A stretch of 64,000 bases of DNA from positions 62,001 through 126,000 of the forward strand of contig JAAVVV010000001.1 of assembly GCA_023910605.1 (NCBI GenBank). The letters are read 5' to 3'. Of this stretch, positions 43,895-52,325 are shown piece by piece (positions within the stretch are counted from its first letter, which is position 1; each line of letters starts with the position of its first letter). The notes beneath the pieces are model-generated. The model was given only the letters and a program-made list of their open reading frames with translations. It ran no database searches and was not told where the DNA came from. This DNA comes from Bosea sp. (in: a-proteobacteria). GTDB lineage: Bacteria > Pseudomonadota > Alphaproteobacteria > Rhizobiales > Beijerinckiaceae. A program made the translations under genes and the position numbers.

Positions 43895-45058
43895 ATGCCT
43901 ACCCTGCGCCGCCTGTTTTATGACGCCCGGGTGCGTGACCTGTTCTGGCAGGCGCTGATCTGCGGGACGCTGGTGGCCCTCACCATCTTCTTCGTGCGCA
44001 ATGCCTCGCAGAACATGGTCAATGCCGGCATCGCCTCGGGCTTCGATTTCCTGTGGCGCTCCTCGGGCATCGACGTGCCCTTCGTGCTCACCAGCTACCG
44101 GCCCTCGGACACGATCTGGTCACTGTTCTGGGCCGGCGTCGCCAACACGCTGTTCGTCTCGCTCATCGCCATGGCGCTGGCCACGGTTCTCGGGTTTTTC
44201 ATCGGCCTCGCCAGGCTGTCGACGCACTGGCTGCTCGCCGCCGTGGCGGGGGCCTATGTCGAGTTCGTGCGCAACATACCTTTGCTGTTCTTCGTGCTGT
44301 TCTGGTATTTCGGGGTGATTGCGGCCCTGCCCGCCCCACGTGACAGCCTCTCCGCGTTTTCCAGCATCTTCCTCAACAACCGGGGCCTCACGATTCCCGC
44401 CACGGCCGATGGCGCGGCCTTCCGCTGGGCGCTCATGGCCATCCTCGCAGGCTTCATCGCGCAGTGGCTCATCGCGCGCTGGGCCGCAGCGCGCAAGGCG
44501 CGGACCGGCCAGGATGCGCCTGTGACGGCGGCCGGGCTAGCGCTGTGCGTGGGCCTGCCCATCCTTGCGCTGGTTATCGCGGCCCGCGCCACCATCTGGG
44601 AGTTTCCCGAGGCCGGGCGTTTCAACCTGCGCGGCGGCTTCGTCGTCATTCCGGAATTCGTGGCGCTGCTGGCCGCGCTCGTGACCTACACCGCCGGCTT
44701 CGTGGCGGAGATCGTGCGCGGCGGCATTGCGGCGGTGGCAAGGGGCCAGCGCGAGGCGGCGGCCTCTCTGGGGCTGAAGCCCGCCCAGATCCTGCGCTTC
44801 GTGGTCGTGCCGCAGGCGCTGCGGGTGATGATACCGCCCATGACCAGCCAGTATCTGAACGTGCTGAAGAACTCGTCCTTCGGCGCGGTCATCGCCTATC
44901 CCGACGTGGTCAGCCTGTTCATGGGCTCAGCGCTCAACAACACCGGCCAGGCCATAGAGATCATCGCCATGACGCTGGCAGTCTACCTCTTCTTCGGCCT
45001 CATCGTGTCGGCCTTGATGAACGTCTACAATGCGCGCATCGCGCTGGTGACCCGATGA
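43895..45058 (+). CDS. aapQ: Amino-acid ABC transporter permease (AapQ type)
   Basis: 387 residues, longer than the usual HisQM permease, as AapQ/BztB proteins are. Several N-terminal helices and the long periplasmic insert come before the core; the EAA loop reads GGIAAVARGQREAAASLGLK. The C-terminal NTGQAIEIIAMTL matches HisM-type permeases. The stop overlaps the aapM start (ATGA). Confidence 0.93.
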   Translation: MPTLRRLFYDARVRDLFWQALICGTLVALTIFFVRNASQNMVNAGIASGFDFLWRSSGIDVPFVLTSYRPSDTIWSLFWAGVANTLFVSLIAMALATVLGFFIGLARLSTHWLLAAVAGAYVEFVRNIPLLFFVLFWYFGVIAALPAPRDSLSAFSSIFLNNRGLTIPATADGAAFRWALMAILAGFIAQWLIARWAAARKARTGQDAPVTAAGLALCVGLPILALVIAARATIWEFPEAGRFNLRGGFVVIPEFVALLAALVTYTAGFVAEIVRGGIAAVARGQREAAASLGLKPAQILRFVVVPQALRVMIPPMTSQYLNVLKNSSFGAVIAYPDVVSLFMGSALNNTGQAIEIIAMTLAVYLFFGLIVSALMNVYNARIALVTR

Positions 45059-46107
45059 TCGCCGCCCCGTCCGGCTTCTCTCTCTGGCGTTCGCGCCTGT
45101 TCGCGAGCCCCGGCGGCGCGGTTGTGACGCTTCTGGTGCTGGCCACGATGCTGTGGGTGCTCATTCCCTTCCTCCGCTGGGCCGTGATCGACGCCAGCTG
45201 GTCCGGCGAGACCCGGGCCGACTGCAAGGCGGGCGGAGCCTGCTGGGTTTTCGTCAAGGCCCGCTTCAGCCAGTTCATGTACGGGTTCTATCCCGCAGCC
45301 GAGCGCTGGCGCCCCAACCTGCTGGGCCTTGCCGTGATCGGCGCGCTGGCCCCGCTTTTCATCCTGCGCGGACGGGCGCGGCTCCGGCTTGGCCTTGTCG
45401 CTGTCCTTGTCCTGCCGGTTCTGGGCATCTGGCTGCTCGGCGGCGGCATGGGGCTGCGGCCGATCGAGACGCGCGAATGGGGCGGGCTGATGCTCACCCT
45501 GTTCATCGCCATCCATGCCGGGCTGATCGCGGTGCCGCTCGGCATCCTGCTGGCGCTCGGCCGGCAATCGCGCCTGCCGCTGATCCGCACCCTTTCGGTG
45601 ATCTTCATCGAGTTCTGGCGCGGCGTGCCCATCATCGCCGTGATCTTCCTCGCATCCCTGCTCCTGCCGCTCATCATGCCGGCCGGCGTGGGCGTGGACC
45701 GGCTGGCCCGCGCGGTGATCGGCCTTGGCCTCGTCATCGCCGCCTACATGGCCGAGGCCGTGCGTGGCGGCCTGCAGGCCCTGCCCAGGGGACAGGCCGA
45801 GGCCGCCGCCGCTCTCGGGCTGGGCTACTGGCAGACGACCGCGCTCATCACCTTGCCGCAGGCGCTGCGCATCTCGCTGCCGGCCATGACGAACGAGTTC
45901 ATCGCGCTGGTGAAGAACACGACGCTCGTCCTGGTGGTCTCGATCCTGGATCTGCTCGGCATCGCGCAGGGCTCGCTTGCCGACCCGGCCTGGGTGGGCA
46001 TGAACATGGAAGCCTATCTGTTCTCGGGCGCGATCTATTGGCTGATCTGCTTCGCGCTCTCGCGCTGGAGCCGTTCGCTCGAGGCGAGCGGGCCGGGGGC
46101 GCACTGA
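45055..46107 (+). CDS. aapM: Amino-acid ABC transporter permease (AapM type)
   Basis: 350 residues; the ATG at 45055 overlaps aapQ. The EAA loop is GGLQALPRGQAEAAAALGLG, followed by ALRISLPAMTNEFIALVKNT, typical of AapM/BztC. The expected next gene of the operon, the ATPase aapP, is not present: a tRNA gene on the opposite strand comes next. The ATPase must be supplied from elsewhere or the system is incomplete. Confidence 0.92.
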   Translation: MIAAPSGFSLWRSRLFASPGGAVVTLLVLATMLWVLIPFLRWAVIDASWSGETRADCKAGGACWVFVKARFSQFMYGFYPAAERWRPNLLGLAVIGALAPLFILRGRARLRLGLVAVLVLPVLGIWLLGGGMGLRPIETREWGGLMLTLFIAIHAGLIAVPLGILLALGRQSRLPLIRTLSVIFIEFWRGVPIIAVIFLASLLLPLIMPAGVGVDRLARAVIGLGLVIAAYMAEAVRGGLQALPRGQAEAAAALGLGYWQTTALITLPQALRISLPAMTNEFIALVKNTTLVLVVSILDLLGIAQGSLADPAWVGMNMEAYLFSGAIYWLICFALSRWSRSLEASGPGAH

Positions 46108-46158
46108 CAGCGCCCGCTCCGCACCCGGCGGCGCTCCGCCGGGCGGTGGGACGAACAA

Positions 46159-46235
<77 letters not shown>

Positions 46236-46422
46236 ACGCGCCGCTTGTAGCATGATTTGGGAACCCGTGAAGAGCCTGCCTCGCGCGGTGGGGCCGTGCA
46301 TGGCTGCGTGATCGCCAGCATCGCGCATGCTGATCGTGCGCGCGCTGCACTTGCCCGCCGGCCCGATCTGTCCCAAACCGGGACTGATAGCCTTGCCTCC
46401 CCCGTTCCGGACCGGATTTGCC

Positions 46423-47256
46423 ATGTCAGCCACCTATGTCGAATTTGTCCTGATGGCGCTGGCGCTCCTGGCTGGCGGCGCGGCCACGGGCCTGCTGGCC
46501 GGGCTGTTCGGCGTGGGCGGCGGCGCCGTGATGGTGCCGGTTCTCTATGAGGTCTTCGGGCTGGTCGGCGTCGGCGACGAGGTGCGCATGCCGCTGTGCG
46601 TCGGCACCTCGCTGATGGCCATCATCCCGACCTCGATCAGCTCCTATCGCAAGCACCTGAGCAAGGGCATGGTCGAGCAGGACATCCTGAAGCTCTGGGC
46701 GATACCGGTGCTGCTGGGCGTCGTCGCGGGCTCGCTTGTGGCGCGCCATGCCCCGGCCGGGCTGTTCAAGCTTGTCTTTGTTCTGGTGGCCGGCGTCTCC
46801 ACCGCCCGTCTGCTCTTCGGCAGCGAGAAGTGGCGAATCTCCGACACGCTGCCCTCGAAACTCGTGATGCGCGTCATCGGCGGGATCATCGGCGCGCTGT
46901 CCTCGCTCATGGGCATTGGCGGAGGCCAGATCTCCAACATCTTCATGCTGCTCTATGGCCGCAACATCCATCAGGCGGTCTCGACCTCGGCGGGCCTGGG
47001 CGTGATCATCGCGATCCCCGGCGCCCTGGGCTACATCTATGCAGGCTGGCCGAAGATGGGCGATCTGCCGCCCGGCTCGCTGGGTTACGTCTCGCTCATC
47101 GCCTTCGCCTGCATCGTGCCGGCCAGCATCGTCACGGCCCCGATCGGCGCGCAATGGGCCCACAAGCTGCCGCGCCGCAAGCTCGAGCTGGCCTTCGGCG
47201 TTTTCCTGCTCCTGGTCTGCGCCCGCTTCCTCCACGCCCTGGTCACGGGGAGCTGA
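46423..47256 (+). CDS. TauE/SafE-family membrane permease (second in window)
   Basis: 277 residues, about eight hydrophobic segments; the two symmetric family motifs are GLLAGLFGVGGGAVMVPVL near residue 20 and GALSSLMGIGGGQISN near residue 170, the classic GxGGG repeats of the family. Probably exports or imports a sulfur compound. It resembles the typical TauE pattern more than the protein at 18556. The ATG at 46423 is preferred; an upstream ATG at 46327 adds a proline-rich stretch without homology. The stop overlaps the next start (TGATG). Confidence 0.9.
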   Translation: MSATYVEFVLMALALLAGGAATGLLAGLFGVGGGAVMVPVLYEVFGLVGVGDEVRMPLCVGTSLMAIIPTSISSYRKHLSKGMVEQDILKLWAIPVLLGVVAGSLVARHAPAGLFKLVFVLVAGVSTARLLFGSEKWRISDTLPSKLVMRVIGGIIGALSSLMGIGGGQISNIFMLLYGRNIHQAVSTSAGLGVIIAIPGALGYIYAGWPKMGDLPPGSLGYVSLIAFACIVPASIVTAPIGAQWAHKLPRRKLELAFGVFLLLVCARFLHALVTGS

Positions 47257-48056
47257 TGGCAGGGCCGCGCCCCGGCCTGCGCCTGCCTGCCCTTGCGGCG
47301 CTGGCGCAGCTCGGCTTGGGCCCCTGCCTGGCTGCGGCGCTCGCCTGCGAGGCGCCGCAGGCGCCCGTGCTTGGCGCGGCAGTGAACGGCATCGATGCGC
47401 GCGGCGACCTCACCTTGTCCTCCGGCGAGGGGGCGCGCCTTGTCGGCCTGCGCTTTCCCGAGCCTCCCGGCCAGTGGCTTGACCCGGCCAGCCTTGATGC
47501 CCTGCTCGCCCCCTATCGTGGCCTTGCGCCGATAGCCGCCGACCCGGCCGCGCGCACGGATCGCTGGGGGCGCATCCCGGTCTGGGTGGCTTCATCCTCC
47601 GGCAATCAGGCGGACAGCCTGGCGCTTGCCCTGCTCCGGGAAGGACTGGCGCTGACATGGCCACCGGAGTTGCCCCCAAACTGCCGCATTCTGTATCTTA
47701 ACGCGGAGGCAGCCGCGCGGGGCAGCGCGAAGGGGCGTTGGAGCGACATGCAGAATGCGGTGCTGGAAGCGGCAGATGGCGCGGCCGTAGCCATGCGCGC
47801 CGGCCAGCTGGCGCTGATGCAGGGCCGCGTCATGCATGTGGGCCAGACCCGCCGCGCCATCTACCTGAACTTTGGACGACGCGGAGAAGGCGCCAGCGCC
47901 GAGCTGTCCCTGGCAATCTGGCGCGAGATGGAGCGCGAGGGCTGGACCTCCGCATCGATCAGGGGCCGGATGGTGCGCATTCGCGGCATCGTTAGCGAAG
48001 CGCGGCCTGCGCGCCTGCTCGTCGGCGCGGCGTCCGCCCTCGAAAAACTGGACTGA
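47256..48056 (+). CDS. Exported SNase-like (thermonuclease-fold) protein
   Basis: 266-residue precursor with a signal peptide (about 1-30). The fold signature is seen as GDLTLSSGEGARLVGLRFPEPP, DRWGRIPVWV, LREGLALTWP and LNAEAAARGSAKGRW, which match the staphylococcal nuclease-like domain. In the SNase active-site segment (RLLLVDTPE) this protein reads ARLVGLRFPE: Arg35 and Glu43 equivalents stay, but Asp40 becomes Arg and Thr41 Phe. Arg87 is kept (GRIP). The altered metal site raises doubt about activity. A C-terminal extension of about 90 residues is not recognised. Confidence 0.72.
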   Translation: MAGPRPGLRLPALAALAQLGLGPCLAAALACEAPQAPVLGAAVNGIDARGDLTLSSGEGARLVGLRFPEPPGQWLDPASLDALLAPYRGLAPIAADPAARTDRWGRIPVWVASSSGNQADSLALALLREGLALTWPPELPPNCRILYLNAEAAARGSAKGRWSDMQNAVLEAADGAAVAMRAGQLALMQGRVMHVGQTRRAIYLNFGRRGEGASAELSLAIWREMEREGWTSASIRGRMVRIRGIVSEARPARLLVGAASALEKLD

Positions 48057-48065
48057 TCGAACGGC

Positions 48066-49565
48066 ATGAGGCTGGCATCGGCGACGGCACGGCAGGTCAA
48101 GAAAGCGCAAGGCGCGGCCGCGCGTCTGGCGACGTTGCTGCTTGGCGCCGCACTTGTGGCAGGCTGCGCCGGCGAGCGTCCGGTCTTCCTGCCGCCCGAT
48201 CCGCCGCGACAGCCGGCCGCCCTTCAGGGCAGCGCGGCCGGGACAGCCACCCAGCGCGAACATCAGCGCCTCATGCAGGCCTTCGGCGGCGAATATCGCG
48301 CGCCGGCTGCGAAGCGGGCGGTGGATGAGATCGTGGCCAAGCTGGCTGCCGCATCCGGCAGCGCCAGCTACAATTACGAAGTGACCCTGCTCAACTCGCC
48401 CGTGGTCAATGCCTTCGCCCTGCCCACGGGGCGGCTTTATCTGACGCGCGGGCTGCTGGCCCTCGCCAATGACCGCGCCGAGATCGCCTCGGTGATCGCC
48501 CACGAGATCGCGCATGTGCAGGCGCGCCACGGCGCCGAGCGCGCGGAACTCCAGCAGCGCTCCGAACTGGTGCAGCGGGTTGTCTCGCAGGTGCTGGAGG
48601 ACCCCGTGGCGGGCGCGCTCGTGCAGGCGCGCTCGAAGCTCTCGCTCGCCAGCTTCTCGCGCCAGCAGGAGCTGGAGGCAGACATGATAGCCGTCAAGGC
48701 CATCGCCGCTGCCGGCTACGACCCCTATGGCGCCTCGCGCTTCCTCGCCTCGCTGGGGCGGACCACAAGGGACCGCGCCATGCTGATGGGTGAGCGGCCG
48801 GGTTCTCGCGGCATGGACATCCTGTCCACCCATCCCTCGACCACCGAGCGCATCCAGCTCACGCTCGCCACCGCACGGCAGATCGCCGCGCCCGGCCTCG
48901 GCCAGCGGGACAGGGACAACTGGCTGACCGCGCTCGACGGCCTGTCCTTCGGCGACGATCCCCGCGAGGGCGCGGTGCGTGGCCGGCGCTATGTGAACCC
49001 CTCCCTTGGCCTGAGCTTCACAGCGCCCGAGGGCCTGACGCTGGAGAGCACGCGCGATGCCGTGCTGGGCGTGGGCGGGAACGGCGCCAGGGCGATGCGC
49101 TTTGATTCCGTGCAGCTCGATTCCAGCCAGACCTTGGAGAGCTATGTCGGAACCGGCTGGATCGATGGCGTCACGCCTGGCCGGGTCGAAACCTCCACCA
49201 TCAACGGCCTGCCAGCCGCGCTCACCTCCGGCAAGGGCACCGACTGGAGCTTCCGGCTGGCCGCGATCCGGTCGGACCAGCGCACCTACCGCTTCATCTT
49301 CGCGGCGAAGGGCCCGGAGGCGGATCTCGACCGCAACTTCCGCGCGGTGGTGTCGAGCTTCACGCGGCTGTCAGCGGCGGAAGCGGCGCAGGTGCGGCCG
49401 CTGCGCATCCGGACAGTGGTGGCCTCAGGCAGCGACACCCCCGCCACGCTGGCCTCCCGGATGGCTCCCGACGAGCGCGCGCTCGACCAGTTCCTGATCC
49501 TGAACGGGCTCGACAGGGGCGCGGCGCTCACGCCGGGCCAGCGCTACAAGCTGATCGTTGAGTGA
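48066..49565 (+). CDS. M48-family periplasmic metalloprotease lipoprotein (BepA/YfgC-like) with LysM-like tail
   Basis: 499 residues. The lipobox LVAGC (Cys at about residue 34) follows a long basic leader. Zinc motif HEIAH lies in IASVIAHEIAHVQARHGAE, with the third ligand Glu in QELEADMIAV. The C-terminal 60 residues (VASGSDTPATLASRMAP, LTPGQRYKLIV) resemble a LysM-like glycan-binding repeat. It probably degrades or matures outer-membrane proteins, as BepA does. Nine bp separate it from the SNase-like gene, so the two are likely co-transcribed. Confidence 0.9.
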   Translation: MRLASATARQVKKAQGAAARLATLLLGAALVAGCAGERPVFLPPDPPRQPAALQGSAAGTATQREHQRLMQAFGGEYRAPAAKRAVDEIVAKLAAASGSASYNYEVTLLNSPVVNAFALPTGRLYLTRGLLALANDRAEIASVIAHEIAHVQARHGAERAELQQRSELVQRVVSQVLEDPVAGALVQARSKLSLASFSRQQELEADMIAVKAIAAAGYDPYGASRFLASLGRTTRDRAMLMGERPGSRGMDILSTHPSTTERIQLTLATARQIAAPGLGQRDRDNWLTALDGLSFGDDPREGAVRGRRYVNPSLGLSFTAPEGLTLESTRDAVLGVGGNGARAMRFDSVQLDSSQTLESYVGTGWIDGVTPGRVETSTINGLPAALTSGKGTDWSFRLAAIRSDQRTYRFIFAAKGPEADLDRNFRAVVSSFTRLSAAEAAQVRPLRIRTVVASGSDTPATLASRMAPDERALDQFLILNGLDRGAALTPGQRYKLIVE

Positions 49566-49585
49566 GAAGGCCGGGCGGGCCCGGC

Positions 49586-50458
49586 TCAGACGAGGACCGT
49601 CTCGGGCTTGGGGTGCCGCTCCAGCAGGGCACGCTTGAGCTTCTCCAGCGCGCGGTTCTCGATCTGGCGCACGCGCTCCTTCGAGATGCCGAGCCTGTCG
49701 CCAAGCGATTCCAGAGTGGCCTGCTCGTCGTTGAGCCTGCGCTCGTGCAGGATGCGCATCTCGCGCTCCGAAAGCACGGCCAGCGCCGCACGCAGCCACT
49801 TCACGCGGCGGTCGCTGTCGATGCTGTCGCCGACCACTTCGTCCTGGAGCGGGCCCTCATCGGGCAGGAAATCCATGCGCTGCGCGGCGGAGCCTGAGTC
49901 GTCGTCCAGCAGCGGCGCATTCAGCGAAACATCCGGGCCGGAGAGCCTTGCATCCATGGTGGCGACATCGGCCTTCGAGACCCCGAGCGTGGTGGCGATC
50001 TCCTGATGCACGCGGTCGCTGATGCGCTCGTCGCCATTGCGGGTCAGGCGCGCGCGCAGGCGGCGCAGGTTGAAGAAAAGCGCCTTCTGGGCCGAGCTTG
50101 TCCCCCCGCGCACGATCGACCAGTTGCGCAGGATGTAGTCCTGGATCGAGGCGCGGATCCACCAGGTGGCGTAGGTGGAGAAGCGCACCTCGCGCTCCGG
50201 CTCGAAGCGCGCGGCCGCTTCCAGCAGGCCGACATGGCCTTCCTGGACAAGATCGGCCATGGGCAGGCCGTAATGGCGAAAGCGGGCTGCGAGCGCCATC
50301 ACGAGGCGCATATGGGCCGCGGCAAGCTGGTGCAGGGCGTATTCGTCGCCATGGTCCTTCCAGCGTACGGCCAGGGCCCGTTCCTCCCCGCGTTCGAGGA
50401 AGGGCGCGTTCATCGCCGCCCTCACGAAACTGCGCTGGACCCCGGCAACATCAGCCAT
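49586..50458 (-). CDS. rpoH: RNA polymerase sigma-32 factor
   Basis: 290 residues. Region 2 is seen in AHMRLVMALAARFRHYGLPM, DLVQEGHVGLLEAAARFEP and FSTYATWWIRASIQDYIL. The RpoH-specific box QKALFFNLRRLR is present, as is the region 4 helix-turn-helix (TLESLGDRLGISKERVRQIE). It drives heat-shock genes. Rhizobiales often carry two or more rpoH copies; which one this is cannot be told. The ATG at 50458 is preferred over a GTG at 50464. A 12-bp palindrome lies 17 bp upstream. Confidence 0.93.
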   Translation of the reverse strand: MADVAGVQRSFVRAAMNAPFLERGEERALAVRWKDHGDEYALHQLAAAHMRLVMALAARFRHYGLPMADLVQEGHVGLLEAAARFEPEREVRFSTYATWWIRASIQDYILRNWSIVRGGTSSAQKALFFNLRRLRARLTRNGDERISDRVHQEIATTLGVSKADVATMDARLSGPDVSLNAPLLDDDSGSAAQRMDFLPDEGPLQDEVVGDSIDSDRRVKWLRAALAVLSEREMRILHERRLNDEQATLESLGDRLGISKERVRQIENRALEKLKRALLERHPKPETVLV

Positions 50459-50475
50459 GCTCACCCCCCGTGATA

Positions 50476-50487
50476 CGTAACGTTACG
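50476..50487. promoter_or_regulatory. Perfect 12-bp palindrome before rpoH
   Basis: CGTAACGTTACG at 50476-50487, 17 bp before the rpoH ATG. Such a site this close to the start codon would lie in the leader or at the transcription start, a good place for a repressor. Confidence 0.5.
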
Positions 50488-50598
50488 GAGCGCAGCGCAG
50501 GCTGGATCACCGGCGCTTAAGGTCTTGTTCAGAATCGTCCAGTGCCTTCCCCCTGAGTCGGATTGACGCAGACAGGACCAGCAGCGGCGGCAGCCACA

Positions 50599-50627
50599 AA
50601 AAGCCCGGCGCTGGCGGCGCCGGGCTG
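50599..50627 (-). terminator. Intrinsic terminator of carD (minus strand)
   Basis: Minus strand: AGCCCGGCGC, 5-nt loop, GCGCCGGGCT, then T run (A run 50599-50603 on plus). Perfect 10-bp stem, 40 bp past the carD stop. Two copies of GGTGTTGAT (50631-50648) lie between the stop and the stem. Confidence 0.92.
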
Positions 50628-50667
50628 ATGGTGTTGATGGTGTTGATGGGGAGGCCGGGAGCGCCCG

Positions 50668-51252
50668 TCAGGCGGCCTCCGCCTCGTCGGCGGCATCCTC
50701 TGCCTCGGCCTCCTCGGAACCCTTGGGCGCGCGGCGGGGCGACCTGGCGAGCTGCGCCTCGATCTTCTTGAGGGCCTCGGTGTCGGTCACGTCATCGACC
50801 GCGGCAATTTCACGCACCATGCGATCCAGAGCCGCTTCATAGAGCTGGCGCTCCGAGTAGGACTGCTCCGGCTGCGCCTCCGAACGGTGCAGGTCGCGCA
50901 CCACTTCCGAAATCGCGACGATGTCGCCCGAATTGATCTTCGCTTCATATTCCTGCGCGCGGCGCGACCACATGGTGCGCTTGATGCGCGCGCGGCCGGT
51001 CAACGTCTCCAGCGCCTTGGCGACGACGGATTCATCGGCGAGCTTGCGCATGCCGACGGTGGCGGCCTTGGCGGTCGGCACGCGAAGCGTCATCTTGTCC
51101 TTGGAAAAGCTCACGACGAAAAGTTCAAGCTTGAAGCCGGCGACTTCCTGCTCCTCGATGGCAACGATCTGGCCGACCCCATGGGCCGGATAGACAATGA
51201 ACTCGCCGGTCTTGAAGCCCAGGCGCGTCGTGCTCTTCTTGATCGTGGACAT
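50668..51252 (-). CDS. carD: CarD-family transcriptional regulator (CdnL-type)
   Basis: 194 residues. The N-terminal RNA-polymerase-interacting Tudor-like domain (FKTGEFIVYPAHGVGQIVAI, then LELFVVSFSKDKMTLRVP) and the helical DNA-binding part (MWSRRAQEYEAKINSGDIVAIS) are clear. A long acidic/Ala-rich tail (about 165-194) ends it. It binds the RNA polymerase beta subunit and stabilises open complexes at ribosomal promoters. AGGAGAG lies 10 nt before the ATG, and a 6-bp hairpin (51273-51289) lies directly before that site. Confidence 0.94.
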   Translation of the reverse strand: MSTIKKSTTRLGFKTGEFIVYPAHGVGQIVAIEEQEVAGFKLELFVVSFSKDKMTLRVPTAKAATVGMRKLADESVVAKALETLTGRARIKRTMWSRRAQEYEAKINSGDIVAISEVVRDLHRSEAQPEQSYSERQLYEAALDRMVREIAAVDDVTDTEALKKIEAQLARSPRRAPKGSEEAEAEDAADEAEAA

Positions 51253-51597
51253 CTAAAATGACTCTCCTGTCAGTCTGCAAAACGCAGACACAACCCCCGA
51301 TGGCCAGACCTTCTGGCAGGCCAGATCCCGAAACCGCATGCGTCAGTTCAACGCTTGCGCACTCCACAGTCGTTCCTGTTTTTCACGTCCCATTGAAGCA
51401 ACAAGCCAGCGGCCGCACAAAACGCGGCTGCATACGCTGCATCCGGATGGATTGAACCCCGCGCGGCGGATGACGGGACATGAACTTCGACTGTGGGCGG
51501 ACCCATAACATGAATGGCCCGCAATTCAAAGCTTAAGCGAATCGTTAACCATGGACGGGGCCAGTTTGGTTAACGCTTTGAGCTTCCGCTCAGGGGC
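51253..51597. other. 345-bp carD upstream region
   Basis: No gene. It holds a GTCTGC/GCAGAC hairpin (51273-51278, 51284-51289) next to the carD ribosome binding site, and an inverted repeat of GTTAACCA far upstream. AT-rich compared with its neighbours, so the carD promoter probably lies here, although I cannot single out its boxes. Confidence 0.5.
51544..51574. promoter_or_regulatory. Inverted repeat of GTTAACCA (CtrA-type half-sites)
   Basis: GTTAACCA (51544-51551) and TGGTTAAC (51567-51574) form a perfect 8-bp inverted repeat with a 15-nt spacer; the first contains TTAACCAT, the CtrA half-site. A third TTAA lies at 51533-51536, 8 bp from the first. It stands 24-54 bp beyond the fdxA stop, so it might also act as a fdxA transcript end, but there is no T run. 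Confidence 0.5.
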
Positions 51598-51936
51598 TCA
51601 GTCGCCTTCGCCGGGAGTTGCCGAGAAATGCGCCTCGAACTTGCCGGGCTGCCCGTCGAAGGCCTTTGCGTCGGCGGGCGCGTCCTTCTTCCGGGTGATG
51701 TTGGGCCACGACTTGGCGTAGTCGCTGTTGAGCTTCAGCCATTGTTCGAGGCCGGGCTCGGTGTCGGGCTTGATGGCCTCGGCCGGGCATTCCGGCTCGC
51801 ACACGCCGCAGTCGATGCACTCGTCGGGGTGGATGACGAGCATGTTCTCGCCCTCATAGAAGCAGTCGACCGGACAAACCTCGACACAGTCCATGTACTT
51901 GCACTTGATGCAGTTTTCCGTGACGACATAGGTCAT
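51598..51936 (-). CDS. fdxA: 7Fe ferredoxin FdxA
   Basis: 112 residues, soluble. Cysteines follow the 7Fe pattern: [17 protein letters not shown] (residues 9-25) for the 3Fe-4S cluster and part of the second cluster, and [12 protein letters not shown] (about 40-51) for the 4Fe-4S cluster. The C-terminal extension (about 60-112) is typical of Azotobacter-type FdI. Low-potential electron carrier. It is located 88 bp after the S4 gene. Confidence 0.94.
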   Translation of the reverse strand: MTYVVTENCIKCKYMDCVEVCPVDCFYEGENMLVIHPDECIDCGVCEPECPAEAIKPDTEPGLEQWLKLNSDYAKSWPNITRKKDAPADAKAFDGQPGKFEAHFSATPGEGD

Positions 51937-52024
51937 TGCTTATCCCCGCGGGCCGTTCGGCCTCCTCGCTGCGAACAAGCACCTCTAGACGGTGACGATG
52001 GCCGGTTCAAGCAAGGTCAAATCC

Positions 52025-52294
52025 TTATTGGTCTGCCACCCTGACATAAAGCGCCGCAACGCTCGATGCGTCCCCGCGCCGCTCCCCCAGCCCGATGACG
52101 CGCACCACGGCGGTCTCATGCGGCGCAGCCACCGTGAGCACGTCGCCAAGCTTCAGCGGGTGGGCGGGTGCGGTGACGCGTCGCCCTTCGATGCGCACGC
52201 GCCCGGCCTCGATCAGTTGCTGGGCCGCGCCGCGGGTGCGGGCGAACCGCGCAAACCAGATCCACTTGTCCAGCCGCTGCCGATCCTCCCGCAT
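52025..52294 (-). CDS. S4-domain RNA-binding protein (Hsp15-like)
   Basis: 89 residues: RLDKWIWFARFARTRGAAQQLI, then RVRIEGRRVTAPAHPLKLGD is the S4 fold, as in heat-shock protein 15, which rescues stalled 50S-tRNA complexes. The ATG at 52294 is chosen over upstream starts because homology begins there. It follows the helicase gene by 31 bp, a conserved pairing in Rhizobiales. Confidence 0.9.
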   Translation of the reverse strand: MREDRQRLDKWIWFARFARTRGAAQQLIEAGRVRIEGRRVTAPAHPLKLGDVLTVAAPHETAVVRVIGLGERRGDASSVAALYVRVADQ

Positions 52295-52325
52295 GATCAA
52301 GATCCTGTCATGGGGGCGGGCCTGT

